Shown here: positions 45,487 through 54,278 of the stretch, one piece after another | How the letters are laid out: every line of letters starts with the position of its first letter | Numbering within the stretch: position 1 is the stretch's first letter | Source: Hymenobacter cellulosivorans | GTDB lineage: Bacteria; Bacteroidota; Bacteroidia; Cytophagales; Hymenobacteraceae | Length of the DNA stretch: 64,000 bases | Direction: 5' to 3' | Assembly (NCBI RefSeq): GCF_022919135.1 | Contig: NZ_CP095049.1 | Span: 2,422,501 to 2,486,500 of the forward strand | The notes under the pieces: model-generated | Databases searched by the model: none | What the model saw: the letters and a program-made list of their open reading frames with translations, nothing else | What the model was told of the DNA's origin: nothing | Program-made: the position numbers and the translations under genes

Positions 45487-45900
45487 ATGAACACAACGCA
45501 TGTAGATGCCTACTTCGAGGCTCTGAGCAACAAGGATAACCAAGGCATTATTCCGCATCTCTCCGAGCGTATTGTCCTGCTCGGCCCCATCTTTCCGGAG
45601 CCCACGGAAGGCAAAGAGGCCGTGGTACAGGTCCTTTCCGGTTTTCTGGCCACGATTGACACCCTCGAGGTTAACCTGCGGTTTGCTTCTAACCAGGACG
45701 TAGCCGTATTCTTCACCTTTGCCTGTAATGGAATCACGGTTCAGGGCAACGAGCATCTTCACCTGGATGAGAACGGTTTGATTGACCACATTGAGGTGGC
45801 GTGGCGGCCCCTTCCTTCCGCAGTGCTCATCCAAGAAATATTCGCCGCTAAAATGGGCTTTCAGGCCATGCGTCTCGTTCCGGCAGAAACCGTTGCGTAA
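45487..45900 (+). CDS. NTF2-like (SnoaL-type) protein
   Basis: A 137-aa protein starting at MNTTHVDAYFEALSNKD, the standard opening of NTF2-like/SnoaL-like small barrels. Features are NKDNQGIIPHLSERIVLLGP, the central GKEAVVQVL, and a final strand pattern with HIEVAWRP. These cone-shaped folds include isomerases, polyketide cyclases and many proteins of unknown role. The ATG at 45487 is chosen; a longer frame back to 45220 lies inside the SDR gene. No substrate can be proposed. It lies between an SDR and an alpha/beta hydrolase, a grouping suggestive of small-molecule detoxification, which is inference. Confidence 0.8.
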   Translation: MNTTHVDAYFEALSNKDNQGIIPHLSERIVLLGPIFPEPTEGKEAVVQVLSGFLATIDTLEVNLRFASNQDVAVFFTFACNGITVQGNEHLHLDENGLIDHIEVAWRPLPSAVLIQEIFAAKMGFQAMRLVPAETVA

Positions 45901-46091
45901 CCTGGGTTAACAGGCTGATCTAAAGGGTAAGCAGCTTTCTGTCGAAGGCGGTACTTACCCTTTAGACTAGGGCATCCAGAGGCCAGCAAGGCTGGCTGAG
46001 TTGCCGCAAGTGCAGTTGCACACAAACAAACAGCGGCAGAGTTAAGGAAATAGCTGAGCGCTACGTCTTGCCGATTACTCATTTGATCATC

Positions 46092-46898
46092 ATGAAAATT
46101 CTTTCCTGCGCCGTGCTCGGCGCCTTCTCCAGCCTGCTGATGGCCAGCACGCCTTCTTCCAGTACCCCTTCTTTCATGAGCGAACCTACTACGGCCCCCG
46201 CTGCGGGCATCAAAAACATTGTATTGGTACACGGTACCTGGGCCGACGGCTCTAGCTGGGCCAAGGTCATTCCGCTGCTGACGGCCAAGGGCTACCACGT
46301 CACGGCCGTGCAAAATCCACTCACGTCGCTGGCCGACGATGTAGCCGCCACCAAGCGTGCCATTGCCCTGCAAGACGGACCAGTATTGCTGGTCGGCCAT
46401 TCCTGGGGTGGTGTGGTCATCACCGAAGCCGGTACTGACCCTCAGGTGGCCGGCCTGGTGTACGTAGCCGCCGCCGCACCCGAAGCCGGTCAGTCGTTTC
46501 TGGAGATGGCGCAAACCGGGCCTGCTGCGCCCGGCAACGACCAAATCCAGCCCGATAAATTCGGCTACGTGCACCTGTCGCCCAAAGGCATCATGGAAGA
46601 CTTTGCTCAGGACCTCTCCAAGACCGAGCAGCAGGTGCTCCTTGCCACGCAAGGCCCCCAGCCGTTTGCGGCGCTTCAGGAAAAAGTTACCGTGCCGGCC
46701 TGGAAAACCAAGCCCAGCTGGTACATCGTGGCGGCCAATGACCGGATCATTAATCCCGACCTGGAGCGCACGCTGGCCAAGAAAATAAATGCCACCACAA
46801 CCACGCTGCCCACAAGCCACGTGGCCATGCTGGCCCAGCCCGAGAAGGTGGCTGCCGTAATTATCGAAGCTGCCAGCAAGGTAGTAGCCAAGAAGTAA
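46092..46898 (+). CDS. Exported alpha/beta hydrolase (salicylate-esterase-like)
   Basis: A 268-aa hydrolase. The start at 46092 gives an export signal (MKILSCAVLGAFSSLLMAS). The core opens NIVLVHGTWADGSSW (oxyanion region). The nucleophile elbow is GHSWGG, the acid is in VAANDRII, and the His in TSHVAML, so the Ser-Asp-His triad is complete. This pattern belongs to the plant salicylate-esterase/hydroxynitrile lyase-like group of small esterases. The substrate is unknown. A terminator follows, then the 5' scrap of a second, related hydrolase gene at 47020. Confidence 0.88.
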   Translation: MKILSCAVLGAFSSLLMASTPSSSTPSFMSEPTTAPAAGIKNIVLVHGTWADGSSWAKVIPLLTAKGYHVTAVQNPLTSLADDVAATKRAIALQDGPVLLVGHSWGGVVITEAGTDPQVAGLVYVAAAAPEAGQSFLEMAQTGPAAPGNDQIQPDKFGYVHLSPKGIMEDFAQDLSKTEQQVLLATQGPQPFAALQEKVTVPAWKTKPSWYIVAANDRIINPDLERTLAKKINATTTTLPTSHVAMLAQPEKVAAVIIEAASKVVAKK

Positions 46899-46950
46899 CC
46901 CAGCCAGGAAGCAAGTTCTTCGGACTGAACAGCCTATTCCTAAACCCATA

Positions 46951-46987
46951 AAAAAAGACTGTTAGCCTTGAGCCTAGCAGTCTTTTC
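46951..46987. terminator. Terminator after the alpha/beta hydrolase
   Basis: A stem of about 15 bp (AAAAGACTG... with ...CAGTCTTTT, one G-T pair) around a TTGA loop. A-run before and T-run after make it usable on either strand. Confidence 0.75.
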
Positions 46988-47019
46988 GGCCGTTGTCTTA
47001 TCGGCATACTCGTGAGCTA

Positions 47020-47140
47020 AAGGCGCACTCTGCAACCTACGTACTGCTACATGGTGCCTGGCAGGCACTTTACCTCTGGGATGCTGTAAAAGTCAATATT
47101 CAGAAGCAAGGCGCCCCGATACTCACCGTAGGCCAAGCCA
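47020..47140 (+). pseudogene. 5' fragment of an alpha/beta hydrolase gene
   Basis: The translation ATYVLLHGAWQALYLWD...VKVNIQKQGAPILTV is the first ~40 residues of another alpha/beta hydrolase (HGAW oxyanion motif, then helix A). It then runs into non-homologous sequence before the dps stop, with no nucleophile elbow. It is probably the remnant of a hydrolase gene cut by a deletion. Confidence 0.6.
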
Positions 47141-47149
47141 TGGCACTGA

Positions 47150-47686
47150 TTAGAGAGCTGAGGCGGCTCCTGTCGTGTCTTCCGAAGAGGCGGTTTCGGC
47201 GAGAAACCAGGTTCGGCCTTCGGCCTCGTCGATATAGTTTTCCAGAATGCTGGCCGTGGCCACATCCTGGATTTCGTCGCAGCGCTCGTGCAATTCGCGC
47301 ATCGCCTGGGCCAGGCAGCGGTTATCGTTGGCCAGGTGGCGCAGCATGTCGGCCGGGCTCACCTGCGTGGCATTATCATCAGCCACGCGCTGTAGTTGAG
47401 CAATTTCCCCAATGGAGCGCAGGGTAGCAAAGCCCAGCTTGCGGCCCCGTTCGGCCAAGGGGTCGATGGCGGCAAAGAGCTGCTGGCCCTGCTCCTCCAG
47501 CAGCAGGTGGTAGTCGCGAAAATGACGGCCCCGCATGTGCCAGTGGTAGTTCTTAGTCTTGACGTACAGCGCGAAAAAATCGGCGGTCAGACGACGCAGG
47601 CCATCAGCCACTTGGGCGCGGCCAGCTGTGTCCAGTTCGGGCGCAGTCGTTTGTAGGTCAGGTTGTGGATTAACAGTGGATGTCAT
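47150..47686 (-). CDS. dps: Dps-family DNA-binding ferritin-like protein
   Basis: A 178-aa Dps protein. It stores iron and shields DNA from oxidative damage, as a 12-subunit shell. The ferroxidase-site pattern is visible: KNYHWHMRGRHFRDYHLLLEEQ (His, Asp and Glu from neighbouring subunits) and the second Dps signature around ATASILENYIDEAE. The N-terminal ~20 residues (TVNPQPDLQTTAPEL) are flexible and not very basic, so DNA binding may be weaker than in the E. coli protein. It is monocistronic as far as can be seen, with a 60-base gap to the MOSC gene. Confidence 0.93.
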   Translation of the reverse strand: MTSTVNPQPDLQTTAPELDTAGRAQVADGLRRLTADFFALYVKTKNYHWHMRGRHFRDYHLLLEEQGQQLFAAIDPLAERGRKLGFATLRSIGEIAQLQRVADDNATQVSPADMLRHLANDNRCLAQAMRELHERCDEIQDVATASILENYIDEAEGRTWFLAETASSEDTTGAASAL

Positions 47687-47746
47687 ACGAATGGGGAGAA
47701 GATGAGTACTAAAATGAGTGCGCCGGCCTCATGTTTATTCCGGTGC

Positions 47747-48388
47747 TCAGCAGGCCTGGAGCATGCGCTGAAAGCTTTCCCGGAAGAAAGCCGGCAGCAA
47801 GGGCTGCGCCAGCAGGGCCGCCAACTGGTCGGCTTGCTTATCGGGGCGGTAGAACTGGTCGGTAATGGCCTGAATGGTCAGGCCGGGCGCGGTGCGCTCC
47901 ACGAGCATGAGCGCATCGCCGGCCTGCAGCTGGCCCGGCTGCCGCACGCCAAAATAGATCCCGCTGCGCCGGGCTGCCTGAAACTGCTTGACAAAGTGCT
48001 CGTCGTTGAAGCGCAAGCCAAGCTTGACGCAGGGCAGGCGCGGCTGCAAGGCCACCAGCACGGCCGTGCCCACGGCAAACGTATCGCCCAGGCACACGGC
48101 GTGGTCCGGCAGGCCACTGGTCGTCAGGTTCTCGCCGAAAATACCGGGCGTCAGGGCGGTGGTGGGTAGCTGCGCCTCCCAGAACGCGTAGTGGTCCAGG
48201 TCGTAGGCATACACGGCTTTGTCGGGACCACCGTGCACGCGCCGGTCTACTTGCTCGTCGCCCACCAGCCGGTCGGCCAGTACGGCCACCGGGCTGGCGA
48301 CGGGCGCTTTAAAAATACCGGTCTCGATGGTCCGGCCCTTCCACTGGACGGCCCGTGGCTGCCCGACATTTACGGAAACAACGTTCAT
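47747..48388 (-). CDS. MOSC domain-containing protein (YiiM-like)
   Basis: A 213-aa MOSC protein, from the molybdenum cofactor sulfurase C-terminal family. The start at 48388 (MNVVSVNVGQPRAVQWKGR) is the family norm; an in-frame ATG at 48448 would add 20 residues. Typical features are DRRVHGGPDKAVYAYD, GIFGENLTTSGL, and the conserved Cys in QPRLPCVKLGLRF. YiiM-type proteins reduce N-hydroxylated base analogues or bind molybdenum cofactor. The xanthine dehydrogenase operon at 53217-58232 also needs a molybdenum cofactor, but the two are not adjacent. Confidence 0.88.
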   Translation of the reverse strand: MNVVSVNVGQPRAVQWKGRTIETGIFKAPVASPVAVLADRLVGDEQVDRRVHGGPDKAVYAYDLDHYAFWEAQLPTTALTPGIFGENLTTSGLPDHAVCLGDTFAVGTAVLVALQPRLPCVKLGLRFNDEHFVKQFQAARRSGIYFGVRQPGQLQAGDALMLVERTAPGLTIQAITDQFYRPDKQADQLAALLAQPLLPAFFRESFQRMLQAC

Positions 48389-48479
48389 ACTTACTGAGCT
48401 ACAAGCACCCAACCGGGCTAGCACGCTTCGAAGGCGGCCTTTTGCCAAGTTGGGGCTTTAATTATTTACTCTTTGGGGG

Positions 48480-49130
48480 TTATTCGCTCCAGGGGGAGTT
48501 GAGCACCAGCTCACAGAAATTCGGGCTTTTGTACCCCGGAATAAAGCGCTCGGCCACGTCGGCTTTGATGTTGCCGAAGGTCGTTTCGGGCTTGTGGGCA
48601 AAGCCGCCGAAGAAGGTTTGCAGGATGTTGTCCTTGAAGCCCGTGCGCGGGAAGGCCGCCAGCACCTGCTCCCGCTGCTCAGCTGACAGGTGTTCGTAGC
48701 CGTCGCCCATCACATCCAGGCCCACGCCCGAATACAGCAAGGCAACTTCAGGCTCTTTCCACTCGGCCACCCCGATGGTGGTGTGCAGGGCAATGGCGTC
48801 CCAGACGACCTGGGCGTCGTGGGCCGGAATACCGTGGGATTGTAGAAAGCTGCGGGCCGCGTCGGCGCCGTCTACTTCGAAGCGCTTGTGCTTGCTGCAG
48901 TAGTGCTTGGTCAGGCCCAGGTCGTGAAAAACGGCGCTGATGTAGAGCAGCTCCGGGTCAAACTTGACTTGGGCCCGCTCTCCGTTTAGCACCCCGTACA
49001 CATACACCCGCAGGGAGTGGTTGTAGAGAAACTGGGTGCCGTGCTCCAGCAGCAGCTCGGTGGCCTGCTGGGCCAGGGTAGAATCGGGCAGGCGCACGCC
49101 GGCCACCTGCTTTAAAAGGGTTTGTGCCAT
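48480..49130 (-). CDS. HD-domain phosphohydrolase-like protein
   Basis: A 216-aa cytoplasmic HD protein. The start at 49130 (MAQTLLKQVAG) fits; an ATG ten codons upstream is possible. Metal-binding residues are seen in NHSLRVYVYG (His), VFHDLGL (His-Asp pair) and ALHTTIGVAEW. It resembles the group often annotated as HD domain protein next to cyanamide hydratase-like genes. The reaction is unknown; it likely hydrolyses a phosphate ester or hydrates a small molecule. It runs in the same direction as the GlxA-like regulator just upstream (107-base gap), so that regulator may control it. Confidence 0.82.
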   Translation of the reverse strand: MAQTLLKQVAGVRLPDSTLAQQATELLLEHGTQFLYNHSLRVYVYGVLNGERAQVKFDPELLYISAVFHDLGLTKHYCSKHKRFEVDGADAARSFLQSHGIPAHDAQVVWDAIALHTTIGVAEWKEPEVALLYSGVGLDVMGDGYEHLSAEQREQVLAAFPRTGFKDNILQTFFGGFAHKPETTFGNIKADVAERFIPGYKSPNFCELVLNSPWSE

Positions 49131-49237
49131 CGAGTTAGGATTGTAAAAGGTGAAATACAAAAGACAAGGAAATATTGGTCCGCCTCGGTTAGAGCAGTTT
49201 CAGGCAAAGAGTAGGAAGCGTAAAAGCTAATCCGGCT

Positions 49238-50158
49238 TTAGGTCGGGCGGGCCAGCAGGCGTTGCAGCTGGCGGGGGTTGCGGAAGCCGCAGCGCTCCGC
49301 AATGGCTTGGCGCGTCAGGCTGGAAGTAGCCACGAGCGTGCGGGCAGCCTCGGTCCGGATTTTGGTGGAAAACTCATTGATGCTCACCCCAGCGTGCTGC
49401 CGAAACAAGCGCGTCAGATTGCGCGGACTGCTGTGGGCTACTTCCGCCAAAACTTCCAGGGTCGGATTTTCGGCCAGGTGGTCGAGCAAATAGTCCTGGG
49501 CCCGGTGCACGCCCGGGTGCAGGTGGTTGCGGTGGTCGAGGTACACGCTTACCTGCCCGTGCACCCCGTTGCGGCGGTAGTACAGCACTAAGTGGCGGCT
49601 GACCTTGTACGCCAAAAGGGGCCCGAACCGCTCTTCCAGCAGCGCCAGCGCCAGGTCGATACCGGCTGCAATACCCGCGCTGGTGTATACGCCCCGGTCG
49701 TGCACAAACAGCCGGTCCGCCAGCACCCGACTGTCGGGAAAGGCCTGCTGCAGGGCGCCTACGTGCTGCCAGTGCGTGGTGCAGGTGCGGCCTTGCAGTA
49801 AGCCCGCAGCGCCCAGCACAAAGGCCCCTGAGCACACGGCGCACACGGCCACCCCACGCTCGGGCAGCCGCCGAAGCCAGGTATAAAACGCTTGATCTTC
49901 AGCATTTCCTAGCGAGGACAAAGCACCATCGGCAATGCCGGGCACCACGACTAAGTCTCCCTTTTCGAGCATTGCAGTACTGAAATGAGGTACCGCCGCA
50001 AAAGCCAGCCCGGCGGAGCTGCGGGGTGTGGGCTGATACTGCGCATAGGCCAGCTGCAGGTCCGCGCCCTGGGCCCGGGCTTCTTCGAAGACCTGCACTG
50101 GTCCAGCCAAATCCAATAGGGTGCACTGGTCGGGAACAAGGAATAGGATAGTGGGCAT
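49238..50158 (-). CDS. GlxA-type AraC regulator (DJ-1/PfpI domain plus HTH)
   Basis: A 306-aa regulator. The N-terminal half is a DJ-1/PfpI-like domain (MPTILFLVPDQCTLLDLAGP, and the nucleophile-elbow region CAVCSGAFVLGAAGLLQGR). The C-terminal ~100 residues are an AraC HTH (LEVLAEVAHSSPRNLTRLFRQHAGVS, RQAIAERCGFRNPRQLQRLL). The start at 50158 is preferred over an ATG 22 codons upstream because it begins the DJ-1 strand. Such proteins often sense small metabolites and control a linked catabolic gene; the HD-domain gene downstream is the likely target. The C-terminus is short, ending soon after the second HTH. Confidence 0.9.
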   Translation of the reverse strand: MPTILFLVPDQCTLLDLAGPVQVFEEARAQGADLQLAYAQYQPTPRSSAGLAFAAVPHFSTAMLEKGDLVVVPGIADGALSSLGNAEDQAFYTWLRRLPERGVAVCAVCSGAFVLGAAGLLQGRTCTTHWQHVGALQQAFPDSRVLADRLFVHDRGVYTSAGIAAGIDLALALLEERFGPLLAYKVSRHLVLYYRRNGVHGQVSVYLDHRNHLHPGVHRAQDYLLDHLAENPTLEVLAEVAHSSPRNLTRLFRQHAGVSINEFSTKIRTEAARTLVATSSLTRQAIAERCGFRNPRQLQRLLARPT

Positions 50159-50504
50159 ACGCAGTAATTGAGTGCACAAATATCCCTCACTTAGCGAACG
50201 TAGCCTAGGCCATTGTTCGGACATTTTAGGCCAAGCGGCAGGAGAAGGCTACGGTCAGGATACAAGCCGATAAGATAAGCGCACTGCTAGTTCAGAGGCG
50301 ACGATACGTATGCTCCGGATAATGAAGTCAGGCTCCGAAGCCTCAGGATGAGGCTTTGCTAACCCGGCTATCCGAAGTTGCTAGGGCATGGTGATATAGC
50401 TTCGCCTAACCTTAGCTCATCCCAGCCGCGCCGGGCACTTTGTTTGCCCCTGCCAAAACGGCCGCCCTTCAACTCCGGCCCGAAGTATGACGTAGCCCGT
50501 TTCT
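50159..50504. other. Divergent intergenic region
   Basis: 346 bases between the GlxA-like and ABC transporter genes. The only structure is an 8-bp hairpin at 50338-50356 (AAGCCTCA/TGAGGCTT), too weak to assign. No clear promoter motif was seen. Confidence 0.4.
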
Positions 50505-52375
50505 ATGTCCTGGCTATCCAAAAAGTTTGCGAAAATATCGGCCAAGCGGCCCCGGCCCGACGGCAAGCCGGCTTTGAGCGTGCGGGAAAGGGTGTCGGCC
50601 CTGAAAAACCTGCCGGAGTTTCTGCGCCTGATCTGGGAAACTAGCCCGGCGCTAACCCTGGGCAACATTGCCCTGCGCCTGCTACGGGCGGCTCTGCCGG
50701 TGGCCATGCTCTATGTGGCCCGCCTGATTCTGGATACCATTATTGGCCTTTCGCGCCAGCCCGGTGGCTCTTTCACGCCCATCATCGGGTTGGTGGGCCT
50801 GGAGTTCGGCTTGGCTATTCTCTCCGACGTGCTGGGCCGGGGCGTGGCCCTGCTCGACTCCCTGCTCGGCGACCTGTTTGCCAACCGCTCCTCGGTGCGC
50901 CTGATGGAGCACGCCGCCCAGCTCGACCTCGACCAGTTCGAGGACAGCGTATTCTACGACAAGCTCGAACGGGCCCGCCGCCAAACCCTGTCCCGCACCG
51001 TGCTCATGTCGCAGGTACTTAGCCAGGCCCAGGACATCATCACCATGCTGTTTTTGGCCGTGGGTTTGGCCGCTTTCAACCCCTGGCTGCTGCTCTTGCT
51101 GCTGGTAGCGGTGGTGCCGGCGTTTTTAGGCGAGTCGCACTTCAATGAGCGCAGCTACTCGCTGGTGCATAGCTGGACGCCCGAGCGGCGAGAGCTCGAC
51201 TACCTGCGCCAAACCGGGGCCTCCGACGAGACGGCCAAGGAAGTGAAGATTTTCGGGCTCTCGGGCTTCCTGATTGAGCGGTTCCGGACCTTGTCGGATG
51301 AGTTTTACCAAAAGAATAAAACCCTGGTGGTGCGTCGGGCCGGCTGGGGCGCGTTGTTTGCCGCCGTGGGTGCGGCCGGCTACTACGCGGCCTATCTGTA
51401 TATCATTGCCCAGGCCATTCGGGGCATATTTCCATCGGTCAGCTCACGTTTTTGTCGGGTTCCTTTGCCCGGATGCGGGGCTTGCTGGAAGGCATTCTGA
51501 GCCGGTTTAGCAGCGTGGCCGAAGGTGCCCTCTACCTGCAGGACTTCTTCGACTTTTTCCACCTGCAGCCCCGCATCGTGCGGGCCGAGGGCCAGACGGT
51601 GCGGTCTTTTCCGCGCCCGATTCGCCTGGGCTTCGAGTTTGAGAACGTGGGCTTTCAGTACCGGGGCTCGAGCAAGTGGGCCATTCGCAACCTGAACTTC
51701 ACTTTGCGGGCCGGCGAGAAGCTGGCGCTGGTGGGTGAAAACGGGGCTGGCAAAACCACGCTGGTCAAGTTGCTCAGCCGCCTCTACGACCCCACCGAGG
51801 GTCGCATCCTGCTCGATGGGCACGATTTGCGCGAGTACGACCCGGCCGAGCTGCGTCAGGAAATCGGGGTGATATTCCAGGACTTTGTGCGCTTTCAACT
51901 CTCGGCCAGCCAAAACCTGGCTGTGGGCCGCATCGAGGAAAAGGAAAATCAGGACCGGATTCAGTCGGCTGCCGCCCAGAGCCTGGCCGATACGGTCATC
52001 AAGAAGCTGCCCGGCGGCTACGAGCAGATGATAGGTCGCCGCTTCGCCGGGGGGGTGGACCTGAGTGGCGGCGAGTGGCAGAAAATTGCTTTGGGCCGGG
52101 CCTACATGCGCGACGCCCAGCTGCTGATTCTGGATGAGCCCACCGCTGCCCTCGACGCCCGGGCTGAGCACGAGGTGTTCCAGCGCTTCGCCGACCTGAC
52201 CCAGGGCAAGACCGCCGTGCTCATTTCCCACCGCTTTAGCACCGTGCGCATGGCCGACCGGATTCTGGTCATCGAGAACGGGCAGTTCGTGGAAATCGGC
52301 TCCCATGAGGACCTGCTGGCCCGCAACGGCCGCTACGCCGAGCTCTTTGCCCTGCAGGCCGCCGGCTACCGGTAG
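50505..52375 (+). pseudogene. ABC exporter (fused membrane and ATPase domains), broken by one-base frameshift
   Basis: Reads as one ~623-aa half-transporter after adding one base. The membrane domain (50505 to ~51420) has about six hydrophobic segments. The ATPase domain has Walker A VGENGAGKTT, signature DLSGGEWQKIALGRA, Walker B LLILDEPTAALDA and the H-loop VLISHRFS. The first frame ends wrongly at 51500 and the second is usable from ~51425. Adding one G to the GGGG at 51420-51423 restores AIRGHISIGQLTFLSGSF, which matches the family. This is a short homopolymer, so it is more likely a sequencing error or simple mutation than programmed slippage. The substrate is unknown; lipid, peptide or drug export are all possible. 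Confidence 0.88.
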
Positions 52376-52521
52376 GGTGCAACTGCTGGGTCGGAATGTT
52401 GCTATAGGCCGCGGTAAGCGGGTTGATGAAATTTTTTGCGAGTTTTTTGAGCGCAAACCAATACATAAGGGTCTAGGATATCGTATCTTAGAAAGACCAT
52501 TCCCCAAGTGATTTGCTGCGC

Positions 52522-53109
52522 ATGAAACGGACTTCTATTCTGCTTTTCGGGCTTGCCCTGGCTCTTTCTGGCTGTTTTGCGGCGCGTGAGGCGCGCATTG
52601 AGTCTGATTATAGTTATACCGGCAATTTCCGGCGCTACCGCACCTACGAGTTCGTTACCGGTCAGGGCCTGGCCGCCGATTCCAGCAAGCTGGGCGAGGT
52701 ACTACGCGACGCCATCCGGACGCGTATGCGGGTGCAGGGCTACAAGCCGGCCCGCAGCCGCCCCGATCTGCTGGTGATGTTTCGGCTGTTTGAAGGCGAC
52801 ATGTCCTTCCGCGGCTACGCCCAGGAAGACATGACCCGCTGGATGACCACGGGCATGGTAGAGGATGACGAAACGCCCAAAGAAGTACGCCAGGGCTACC
52901 AGCCGGTGCGCATGATTATGGCCGAAGGCACCTTGCTGGTAACTCTCATCGACAACCGCACCAACCGGGCCGTATGGAACGGTTACGCTTCGGGCGTGAC
53001 GGTGCCGCCCGGACCCCAGGGCGAAATGGTGCTACGCCGCTCCGTGCGCTCCATCTTCGACCAATACCACGTCTTCACCGAAGGCTACCTCGACGGCGCC
53101 AGCCAGTAG
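52522..53109 (+). CDS. DUF4136 lipoprotein
   Basis: A 195-aa lipoprotein of the DUF4136 family, function unknown. The signal ends LALSGC (lipobox, Cys about residue 18). The start at 52522 (MKRTSILLFG) is chosen; a TTG three codons earlier is less likely. The domain shows its usual pattern: NFRRYRTYEFV, RDAIRTRMRVQGYKPARSRPDLLVMF, and EGTLLVTLIDNRTNRAVWNGYA. TATCTTAG (52484-52491), one mismatch from TAnnTTTG, lies 30 bases before it and may be its -7 element. It is 146 bases after the ABC gene and has its own terminator. Confidence 0.88.
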   Translation: MKRTSILLFGLALALSGCFAAREARIESDYSYTGNFRRYRTYEFVTGQGLAADSSKLGEVLRDAIRTRMRVQGYKPARSRPDLLVMFRLFEGDMSFRGYAQEDMTRWMTTGMVEDDETPKEVRQGYQPVRMIMAEGTLLVTLIDNRTNRAVWNGYASGVTVPPGPQGEMVLRRSVRSIFDQYHVFTEGYLDGASQ

Positions 53110-53151
53110 CGGAAACTAAAGTTACTTGGTTAGCGCTTAAAAATGTCAGGC

Positions 53152-53184
53152 CGTCCTGGCTTCGCAAGAAGACAGGACGTTCTC
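53152..53184. terminator. Hairpin terminator between convergent genes
   Basis: CGTCCTG (53152-53158) pairs with CAGGACG (53173-53179), and inside it CTTC and GAAG close a GCAA tetraloop, with one G-A mismatch. It is T-rich after on the plus strand, and A-run before (53139-53143) gives a T-run on the minus strand. Confidence 0.7.
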
Positions 53185-53216
53185 TTTACCCAGCCAAAGC
53201 AGGACGTTCCTGTTTT

Positions 53217-54239
53217 TCAACTACCCGCGTTGCGCACCTGAATCAGCTCAGCAGCTACGCTGATGGCAATTTCCTCGGGTGTGCGGCTGTGAATTGAAAG
53301 GCCAATGGGGGCACGCAGGTGGTCCAGATCCGCTGCGGAGTAACCCGACGCGCGCAGGCTGCCCAGCAGCTCTTTTATTTTGGCCCCGCTGCCCATCAGG
53401 CCCAGGTACTTGACCTGATGGGTCAGGAGTTGGCGCAAGGCCACCTCGTCGGGCCGGTAACCGAAGGTCATAATTACTACATACTGGTTCGGCCCCTGAG
53501 CTACTTGCTCCGCCAGCGTGTCGTATTGCACCGTGCGCTTGTGGTGGGCGTAGGGGTTTTGCTGGTGAGTATTCAGGCCGGCCCGGTCATCGAGTACCGT
53601 AATTTCGAAGTCCAGCGTGGCCGCCACCCTCGATAAGGCCAGGGCTACGTGCCCGCCGCCCACAATTGTCAGCGCGTCGCGGAATCCGAGCTGCTCGTGG
53701 TACTGCCAGTCGGGGCCAGGGCTGTAGAAGTAAAAGTTGGTGCCTAGAGCGTCATCCTGCAAGGTCAGACCAGTTGCCGTGATGCGCAACGTAGCCCGCC
53801 GAAGCTGCCGCAGGGCGCCTAACACGGCTTCTACGGTCGGCAAATCCATGGGCTGCACGGGGTAAACCAGCAAGACCTGCTCGCCCGAGCAAATCATGCC
53901 GGAGCGGTCCTCGGCGGCTTCCTTGCGGTGAATCTGGGAGCGGATAAACGGCTTGTTTTGTCCTTCCAACATCCGGGCCCGGGCTAGCTCCACAAACTTA
54001 TGCTCCATGATGCCGCCGCCAATGGAGCCCGCCATGCTGCCGGCCGATACGCTCATCTTGAAGCCCTGGCGGCCAGGACTGCTGCCAGAGCTGCTCAGCA
54101 CGCAGAGCAGGGTTACGGGCTCATGGCGGTGCAAACAGCCAGCCACATGCTGCCACACCGGAAAGTCGCGCGGGAGGGAAGGGGTGGCGGAAAACTGCTC
54201 CACGAATCGTTTTTGAAAGTAGAAGCCAGTGCCGCCCAC
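53217..54239 (-). CDS. xdhC: XdhC-family molybdenum cofactor insertion protein
   Basis: A 340-aa XdhC/CoxI-type protein that loads and sulfurates molybdenum cofactor for xanthine dehydrogenase. The XdhC N-terminal domain (SSSGSSPGRQGFKMSVS, GSIGGGIMEHKFVE) and a Rossmann-like C-terminal domain (LTIVGGGHVALALSRVAATLDFEITVLDD, YVVIMTFGYRPDEVALRQLL) are both present. The extreme N-terminus (MGGTGFYFQKRF) is unusual, so the true start may be a later codon near 54158. It begins 39 bases after xdhB and is the last gene of the xdhABC operon. Confidence 0.93.
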   Translation of the reverse strand: MGGTGFYFQKRFVEQFSATPSLPRDFPVWQHVAGCLHRHEPVTLLCVLSSSGSSPGRQGFKMSVSAGSMAGSIGGGIMEHKFVELARARMLEGQNKPFIRSQIHRKEAAEDRSGMICSGEQVLLVYPVQPMDLPTVEAVLGALRQLRRATLRITATGLTLQDDALGTNFYFYSPGPDWQYHEQLGFRDALTIVGGGHVALALSRVAATLDFEITVLDDRAGLNTHQQNPYAHHKRTVQYDTLAEQVAQGPNQYVVIMTFGYRPDEVALRQLLTHQVKYLGLMGSGAKIKELLGSLRASGYSAADLDHLRAPIGLSIHSRTPEEIAISVAAELIQVRNAGS

Positions 54240-54278
54240 CTTTTCACAAAGGCTAGCCGCACTGGCTAGAGTAACTAT

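Noticed and set aside
50338..50356. Hairpin in the divergent gap as a terminator
   Set aside because: Only 8 bp and a short T-tract, and no transcript is known to end here.
53200..53217. CAGGACGTTCCTG followed by T5 as the main terminator of the DUF4136 gene
   Set aside because: A 5-bp stem is weak; the longer hairpin at 53152-53184 explains termination better.
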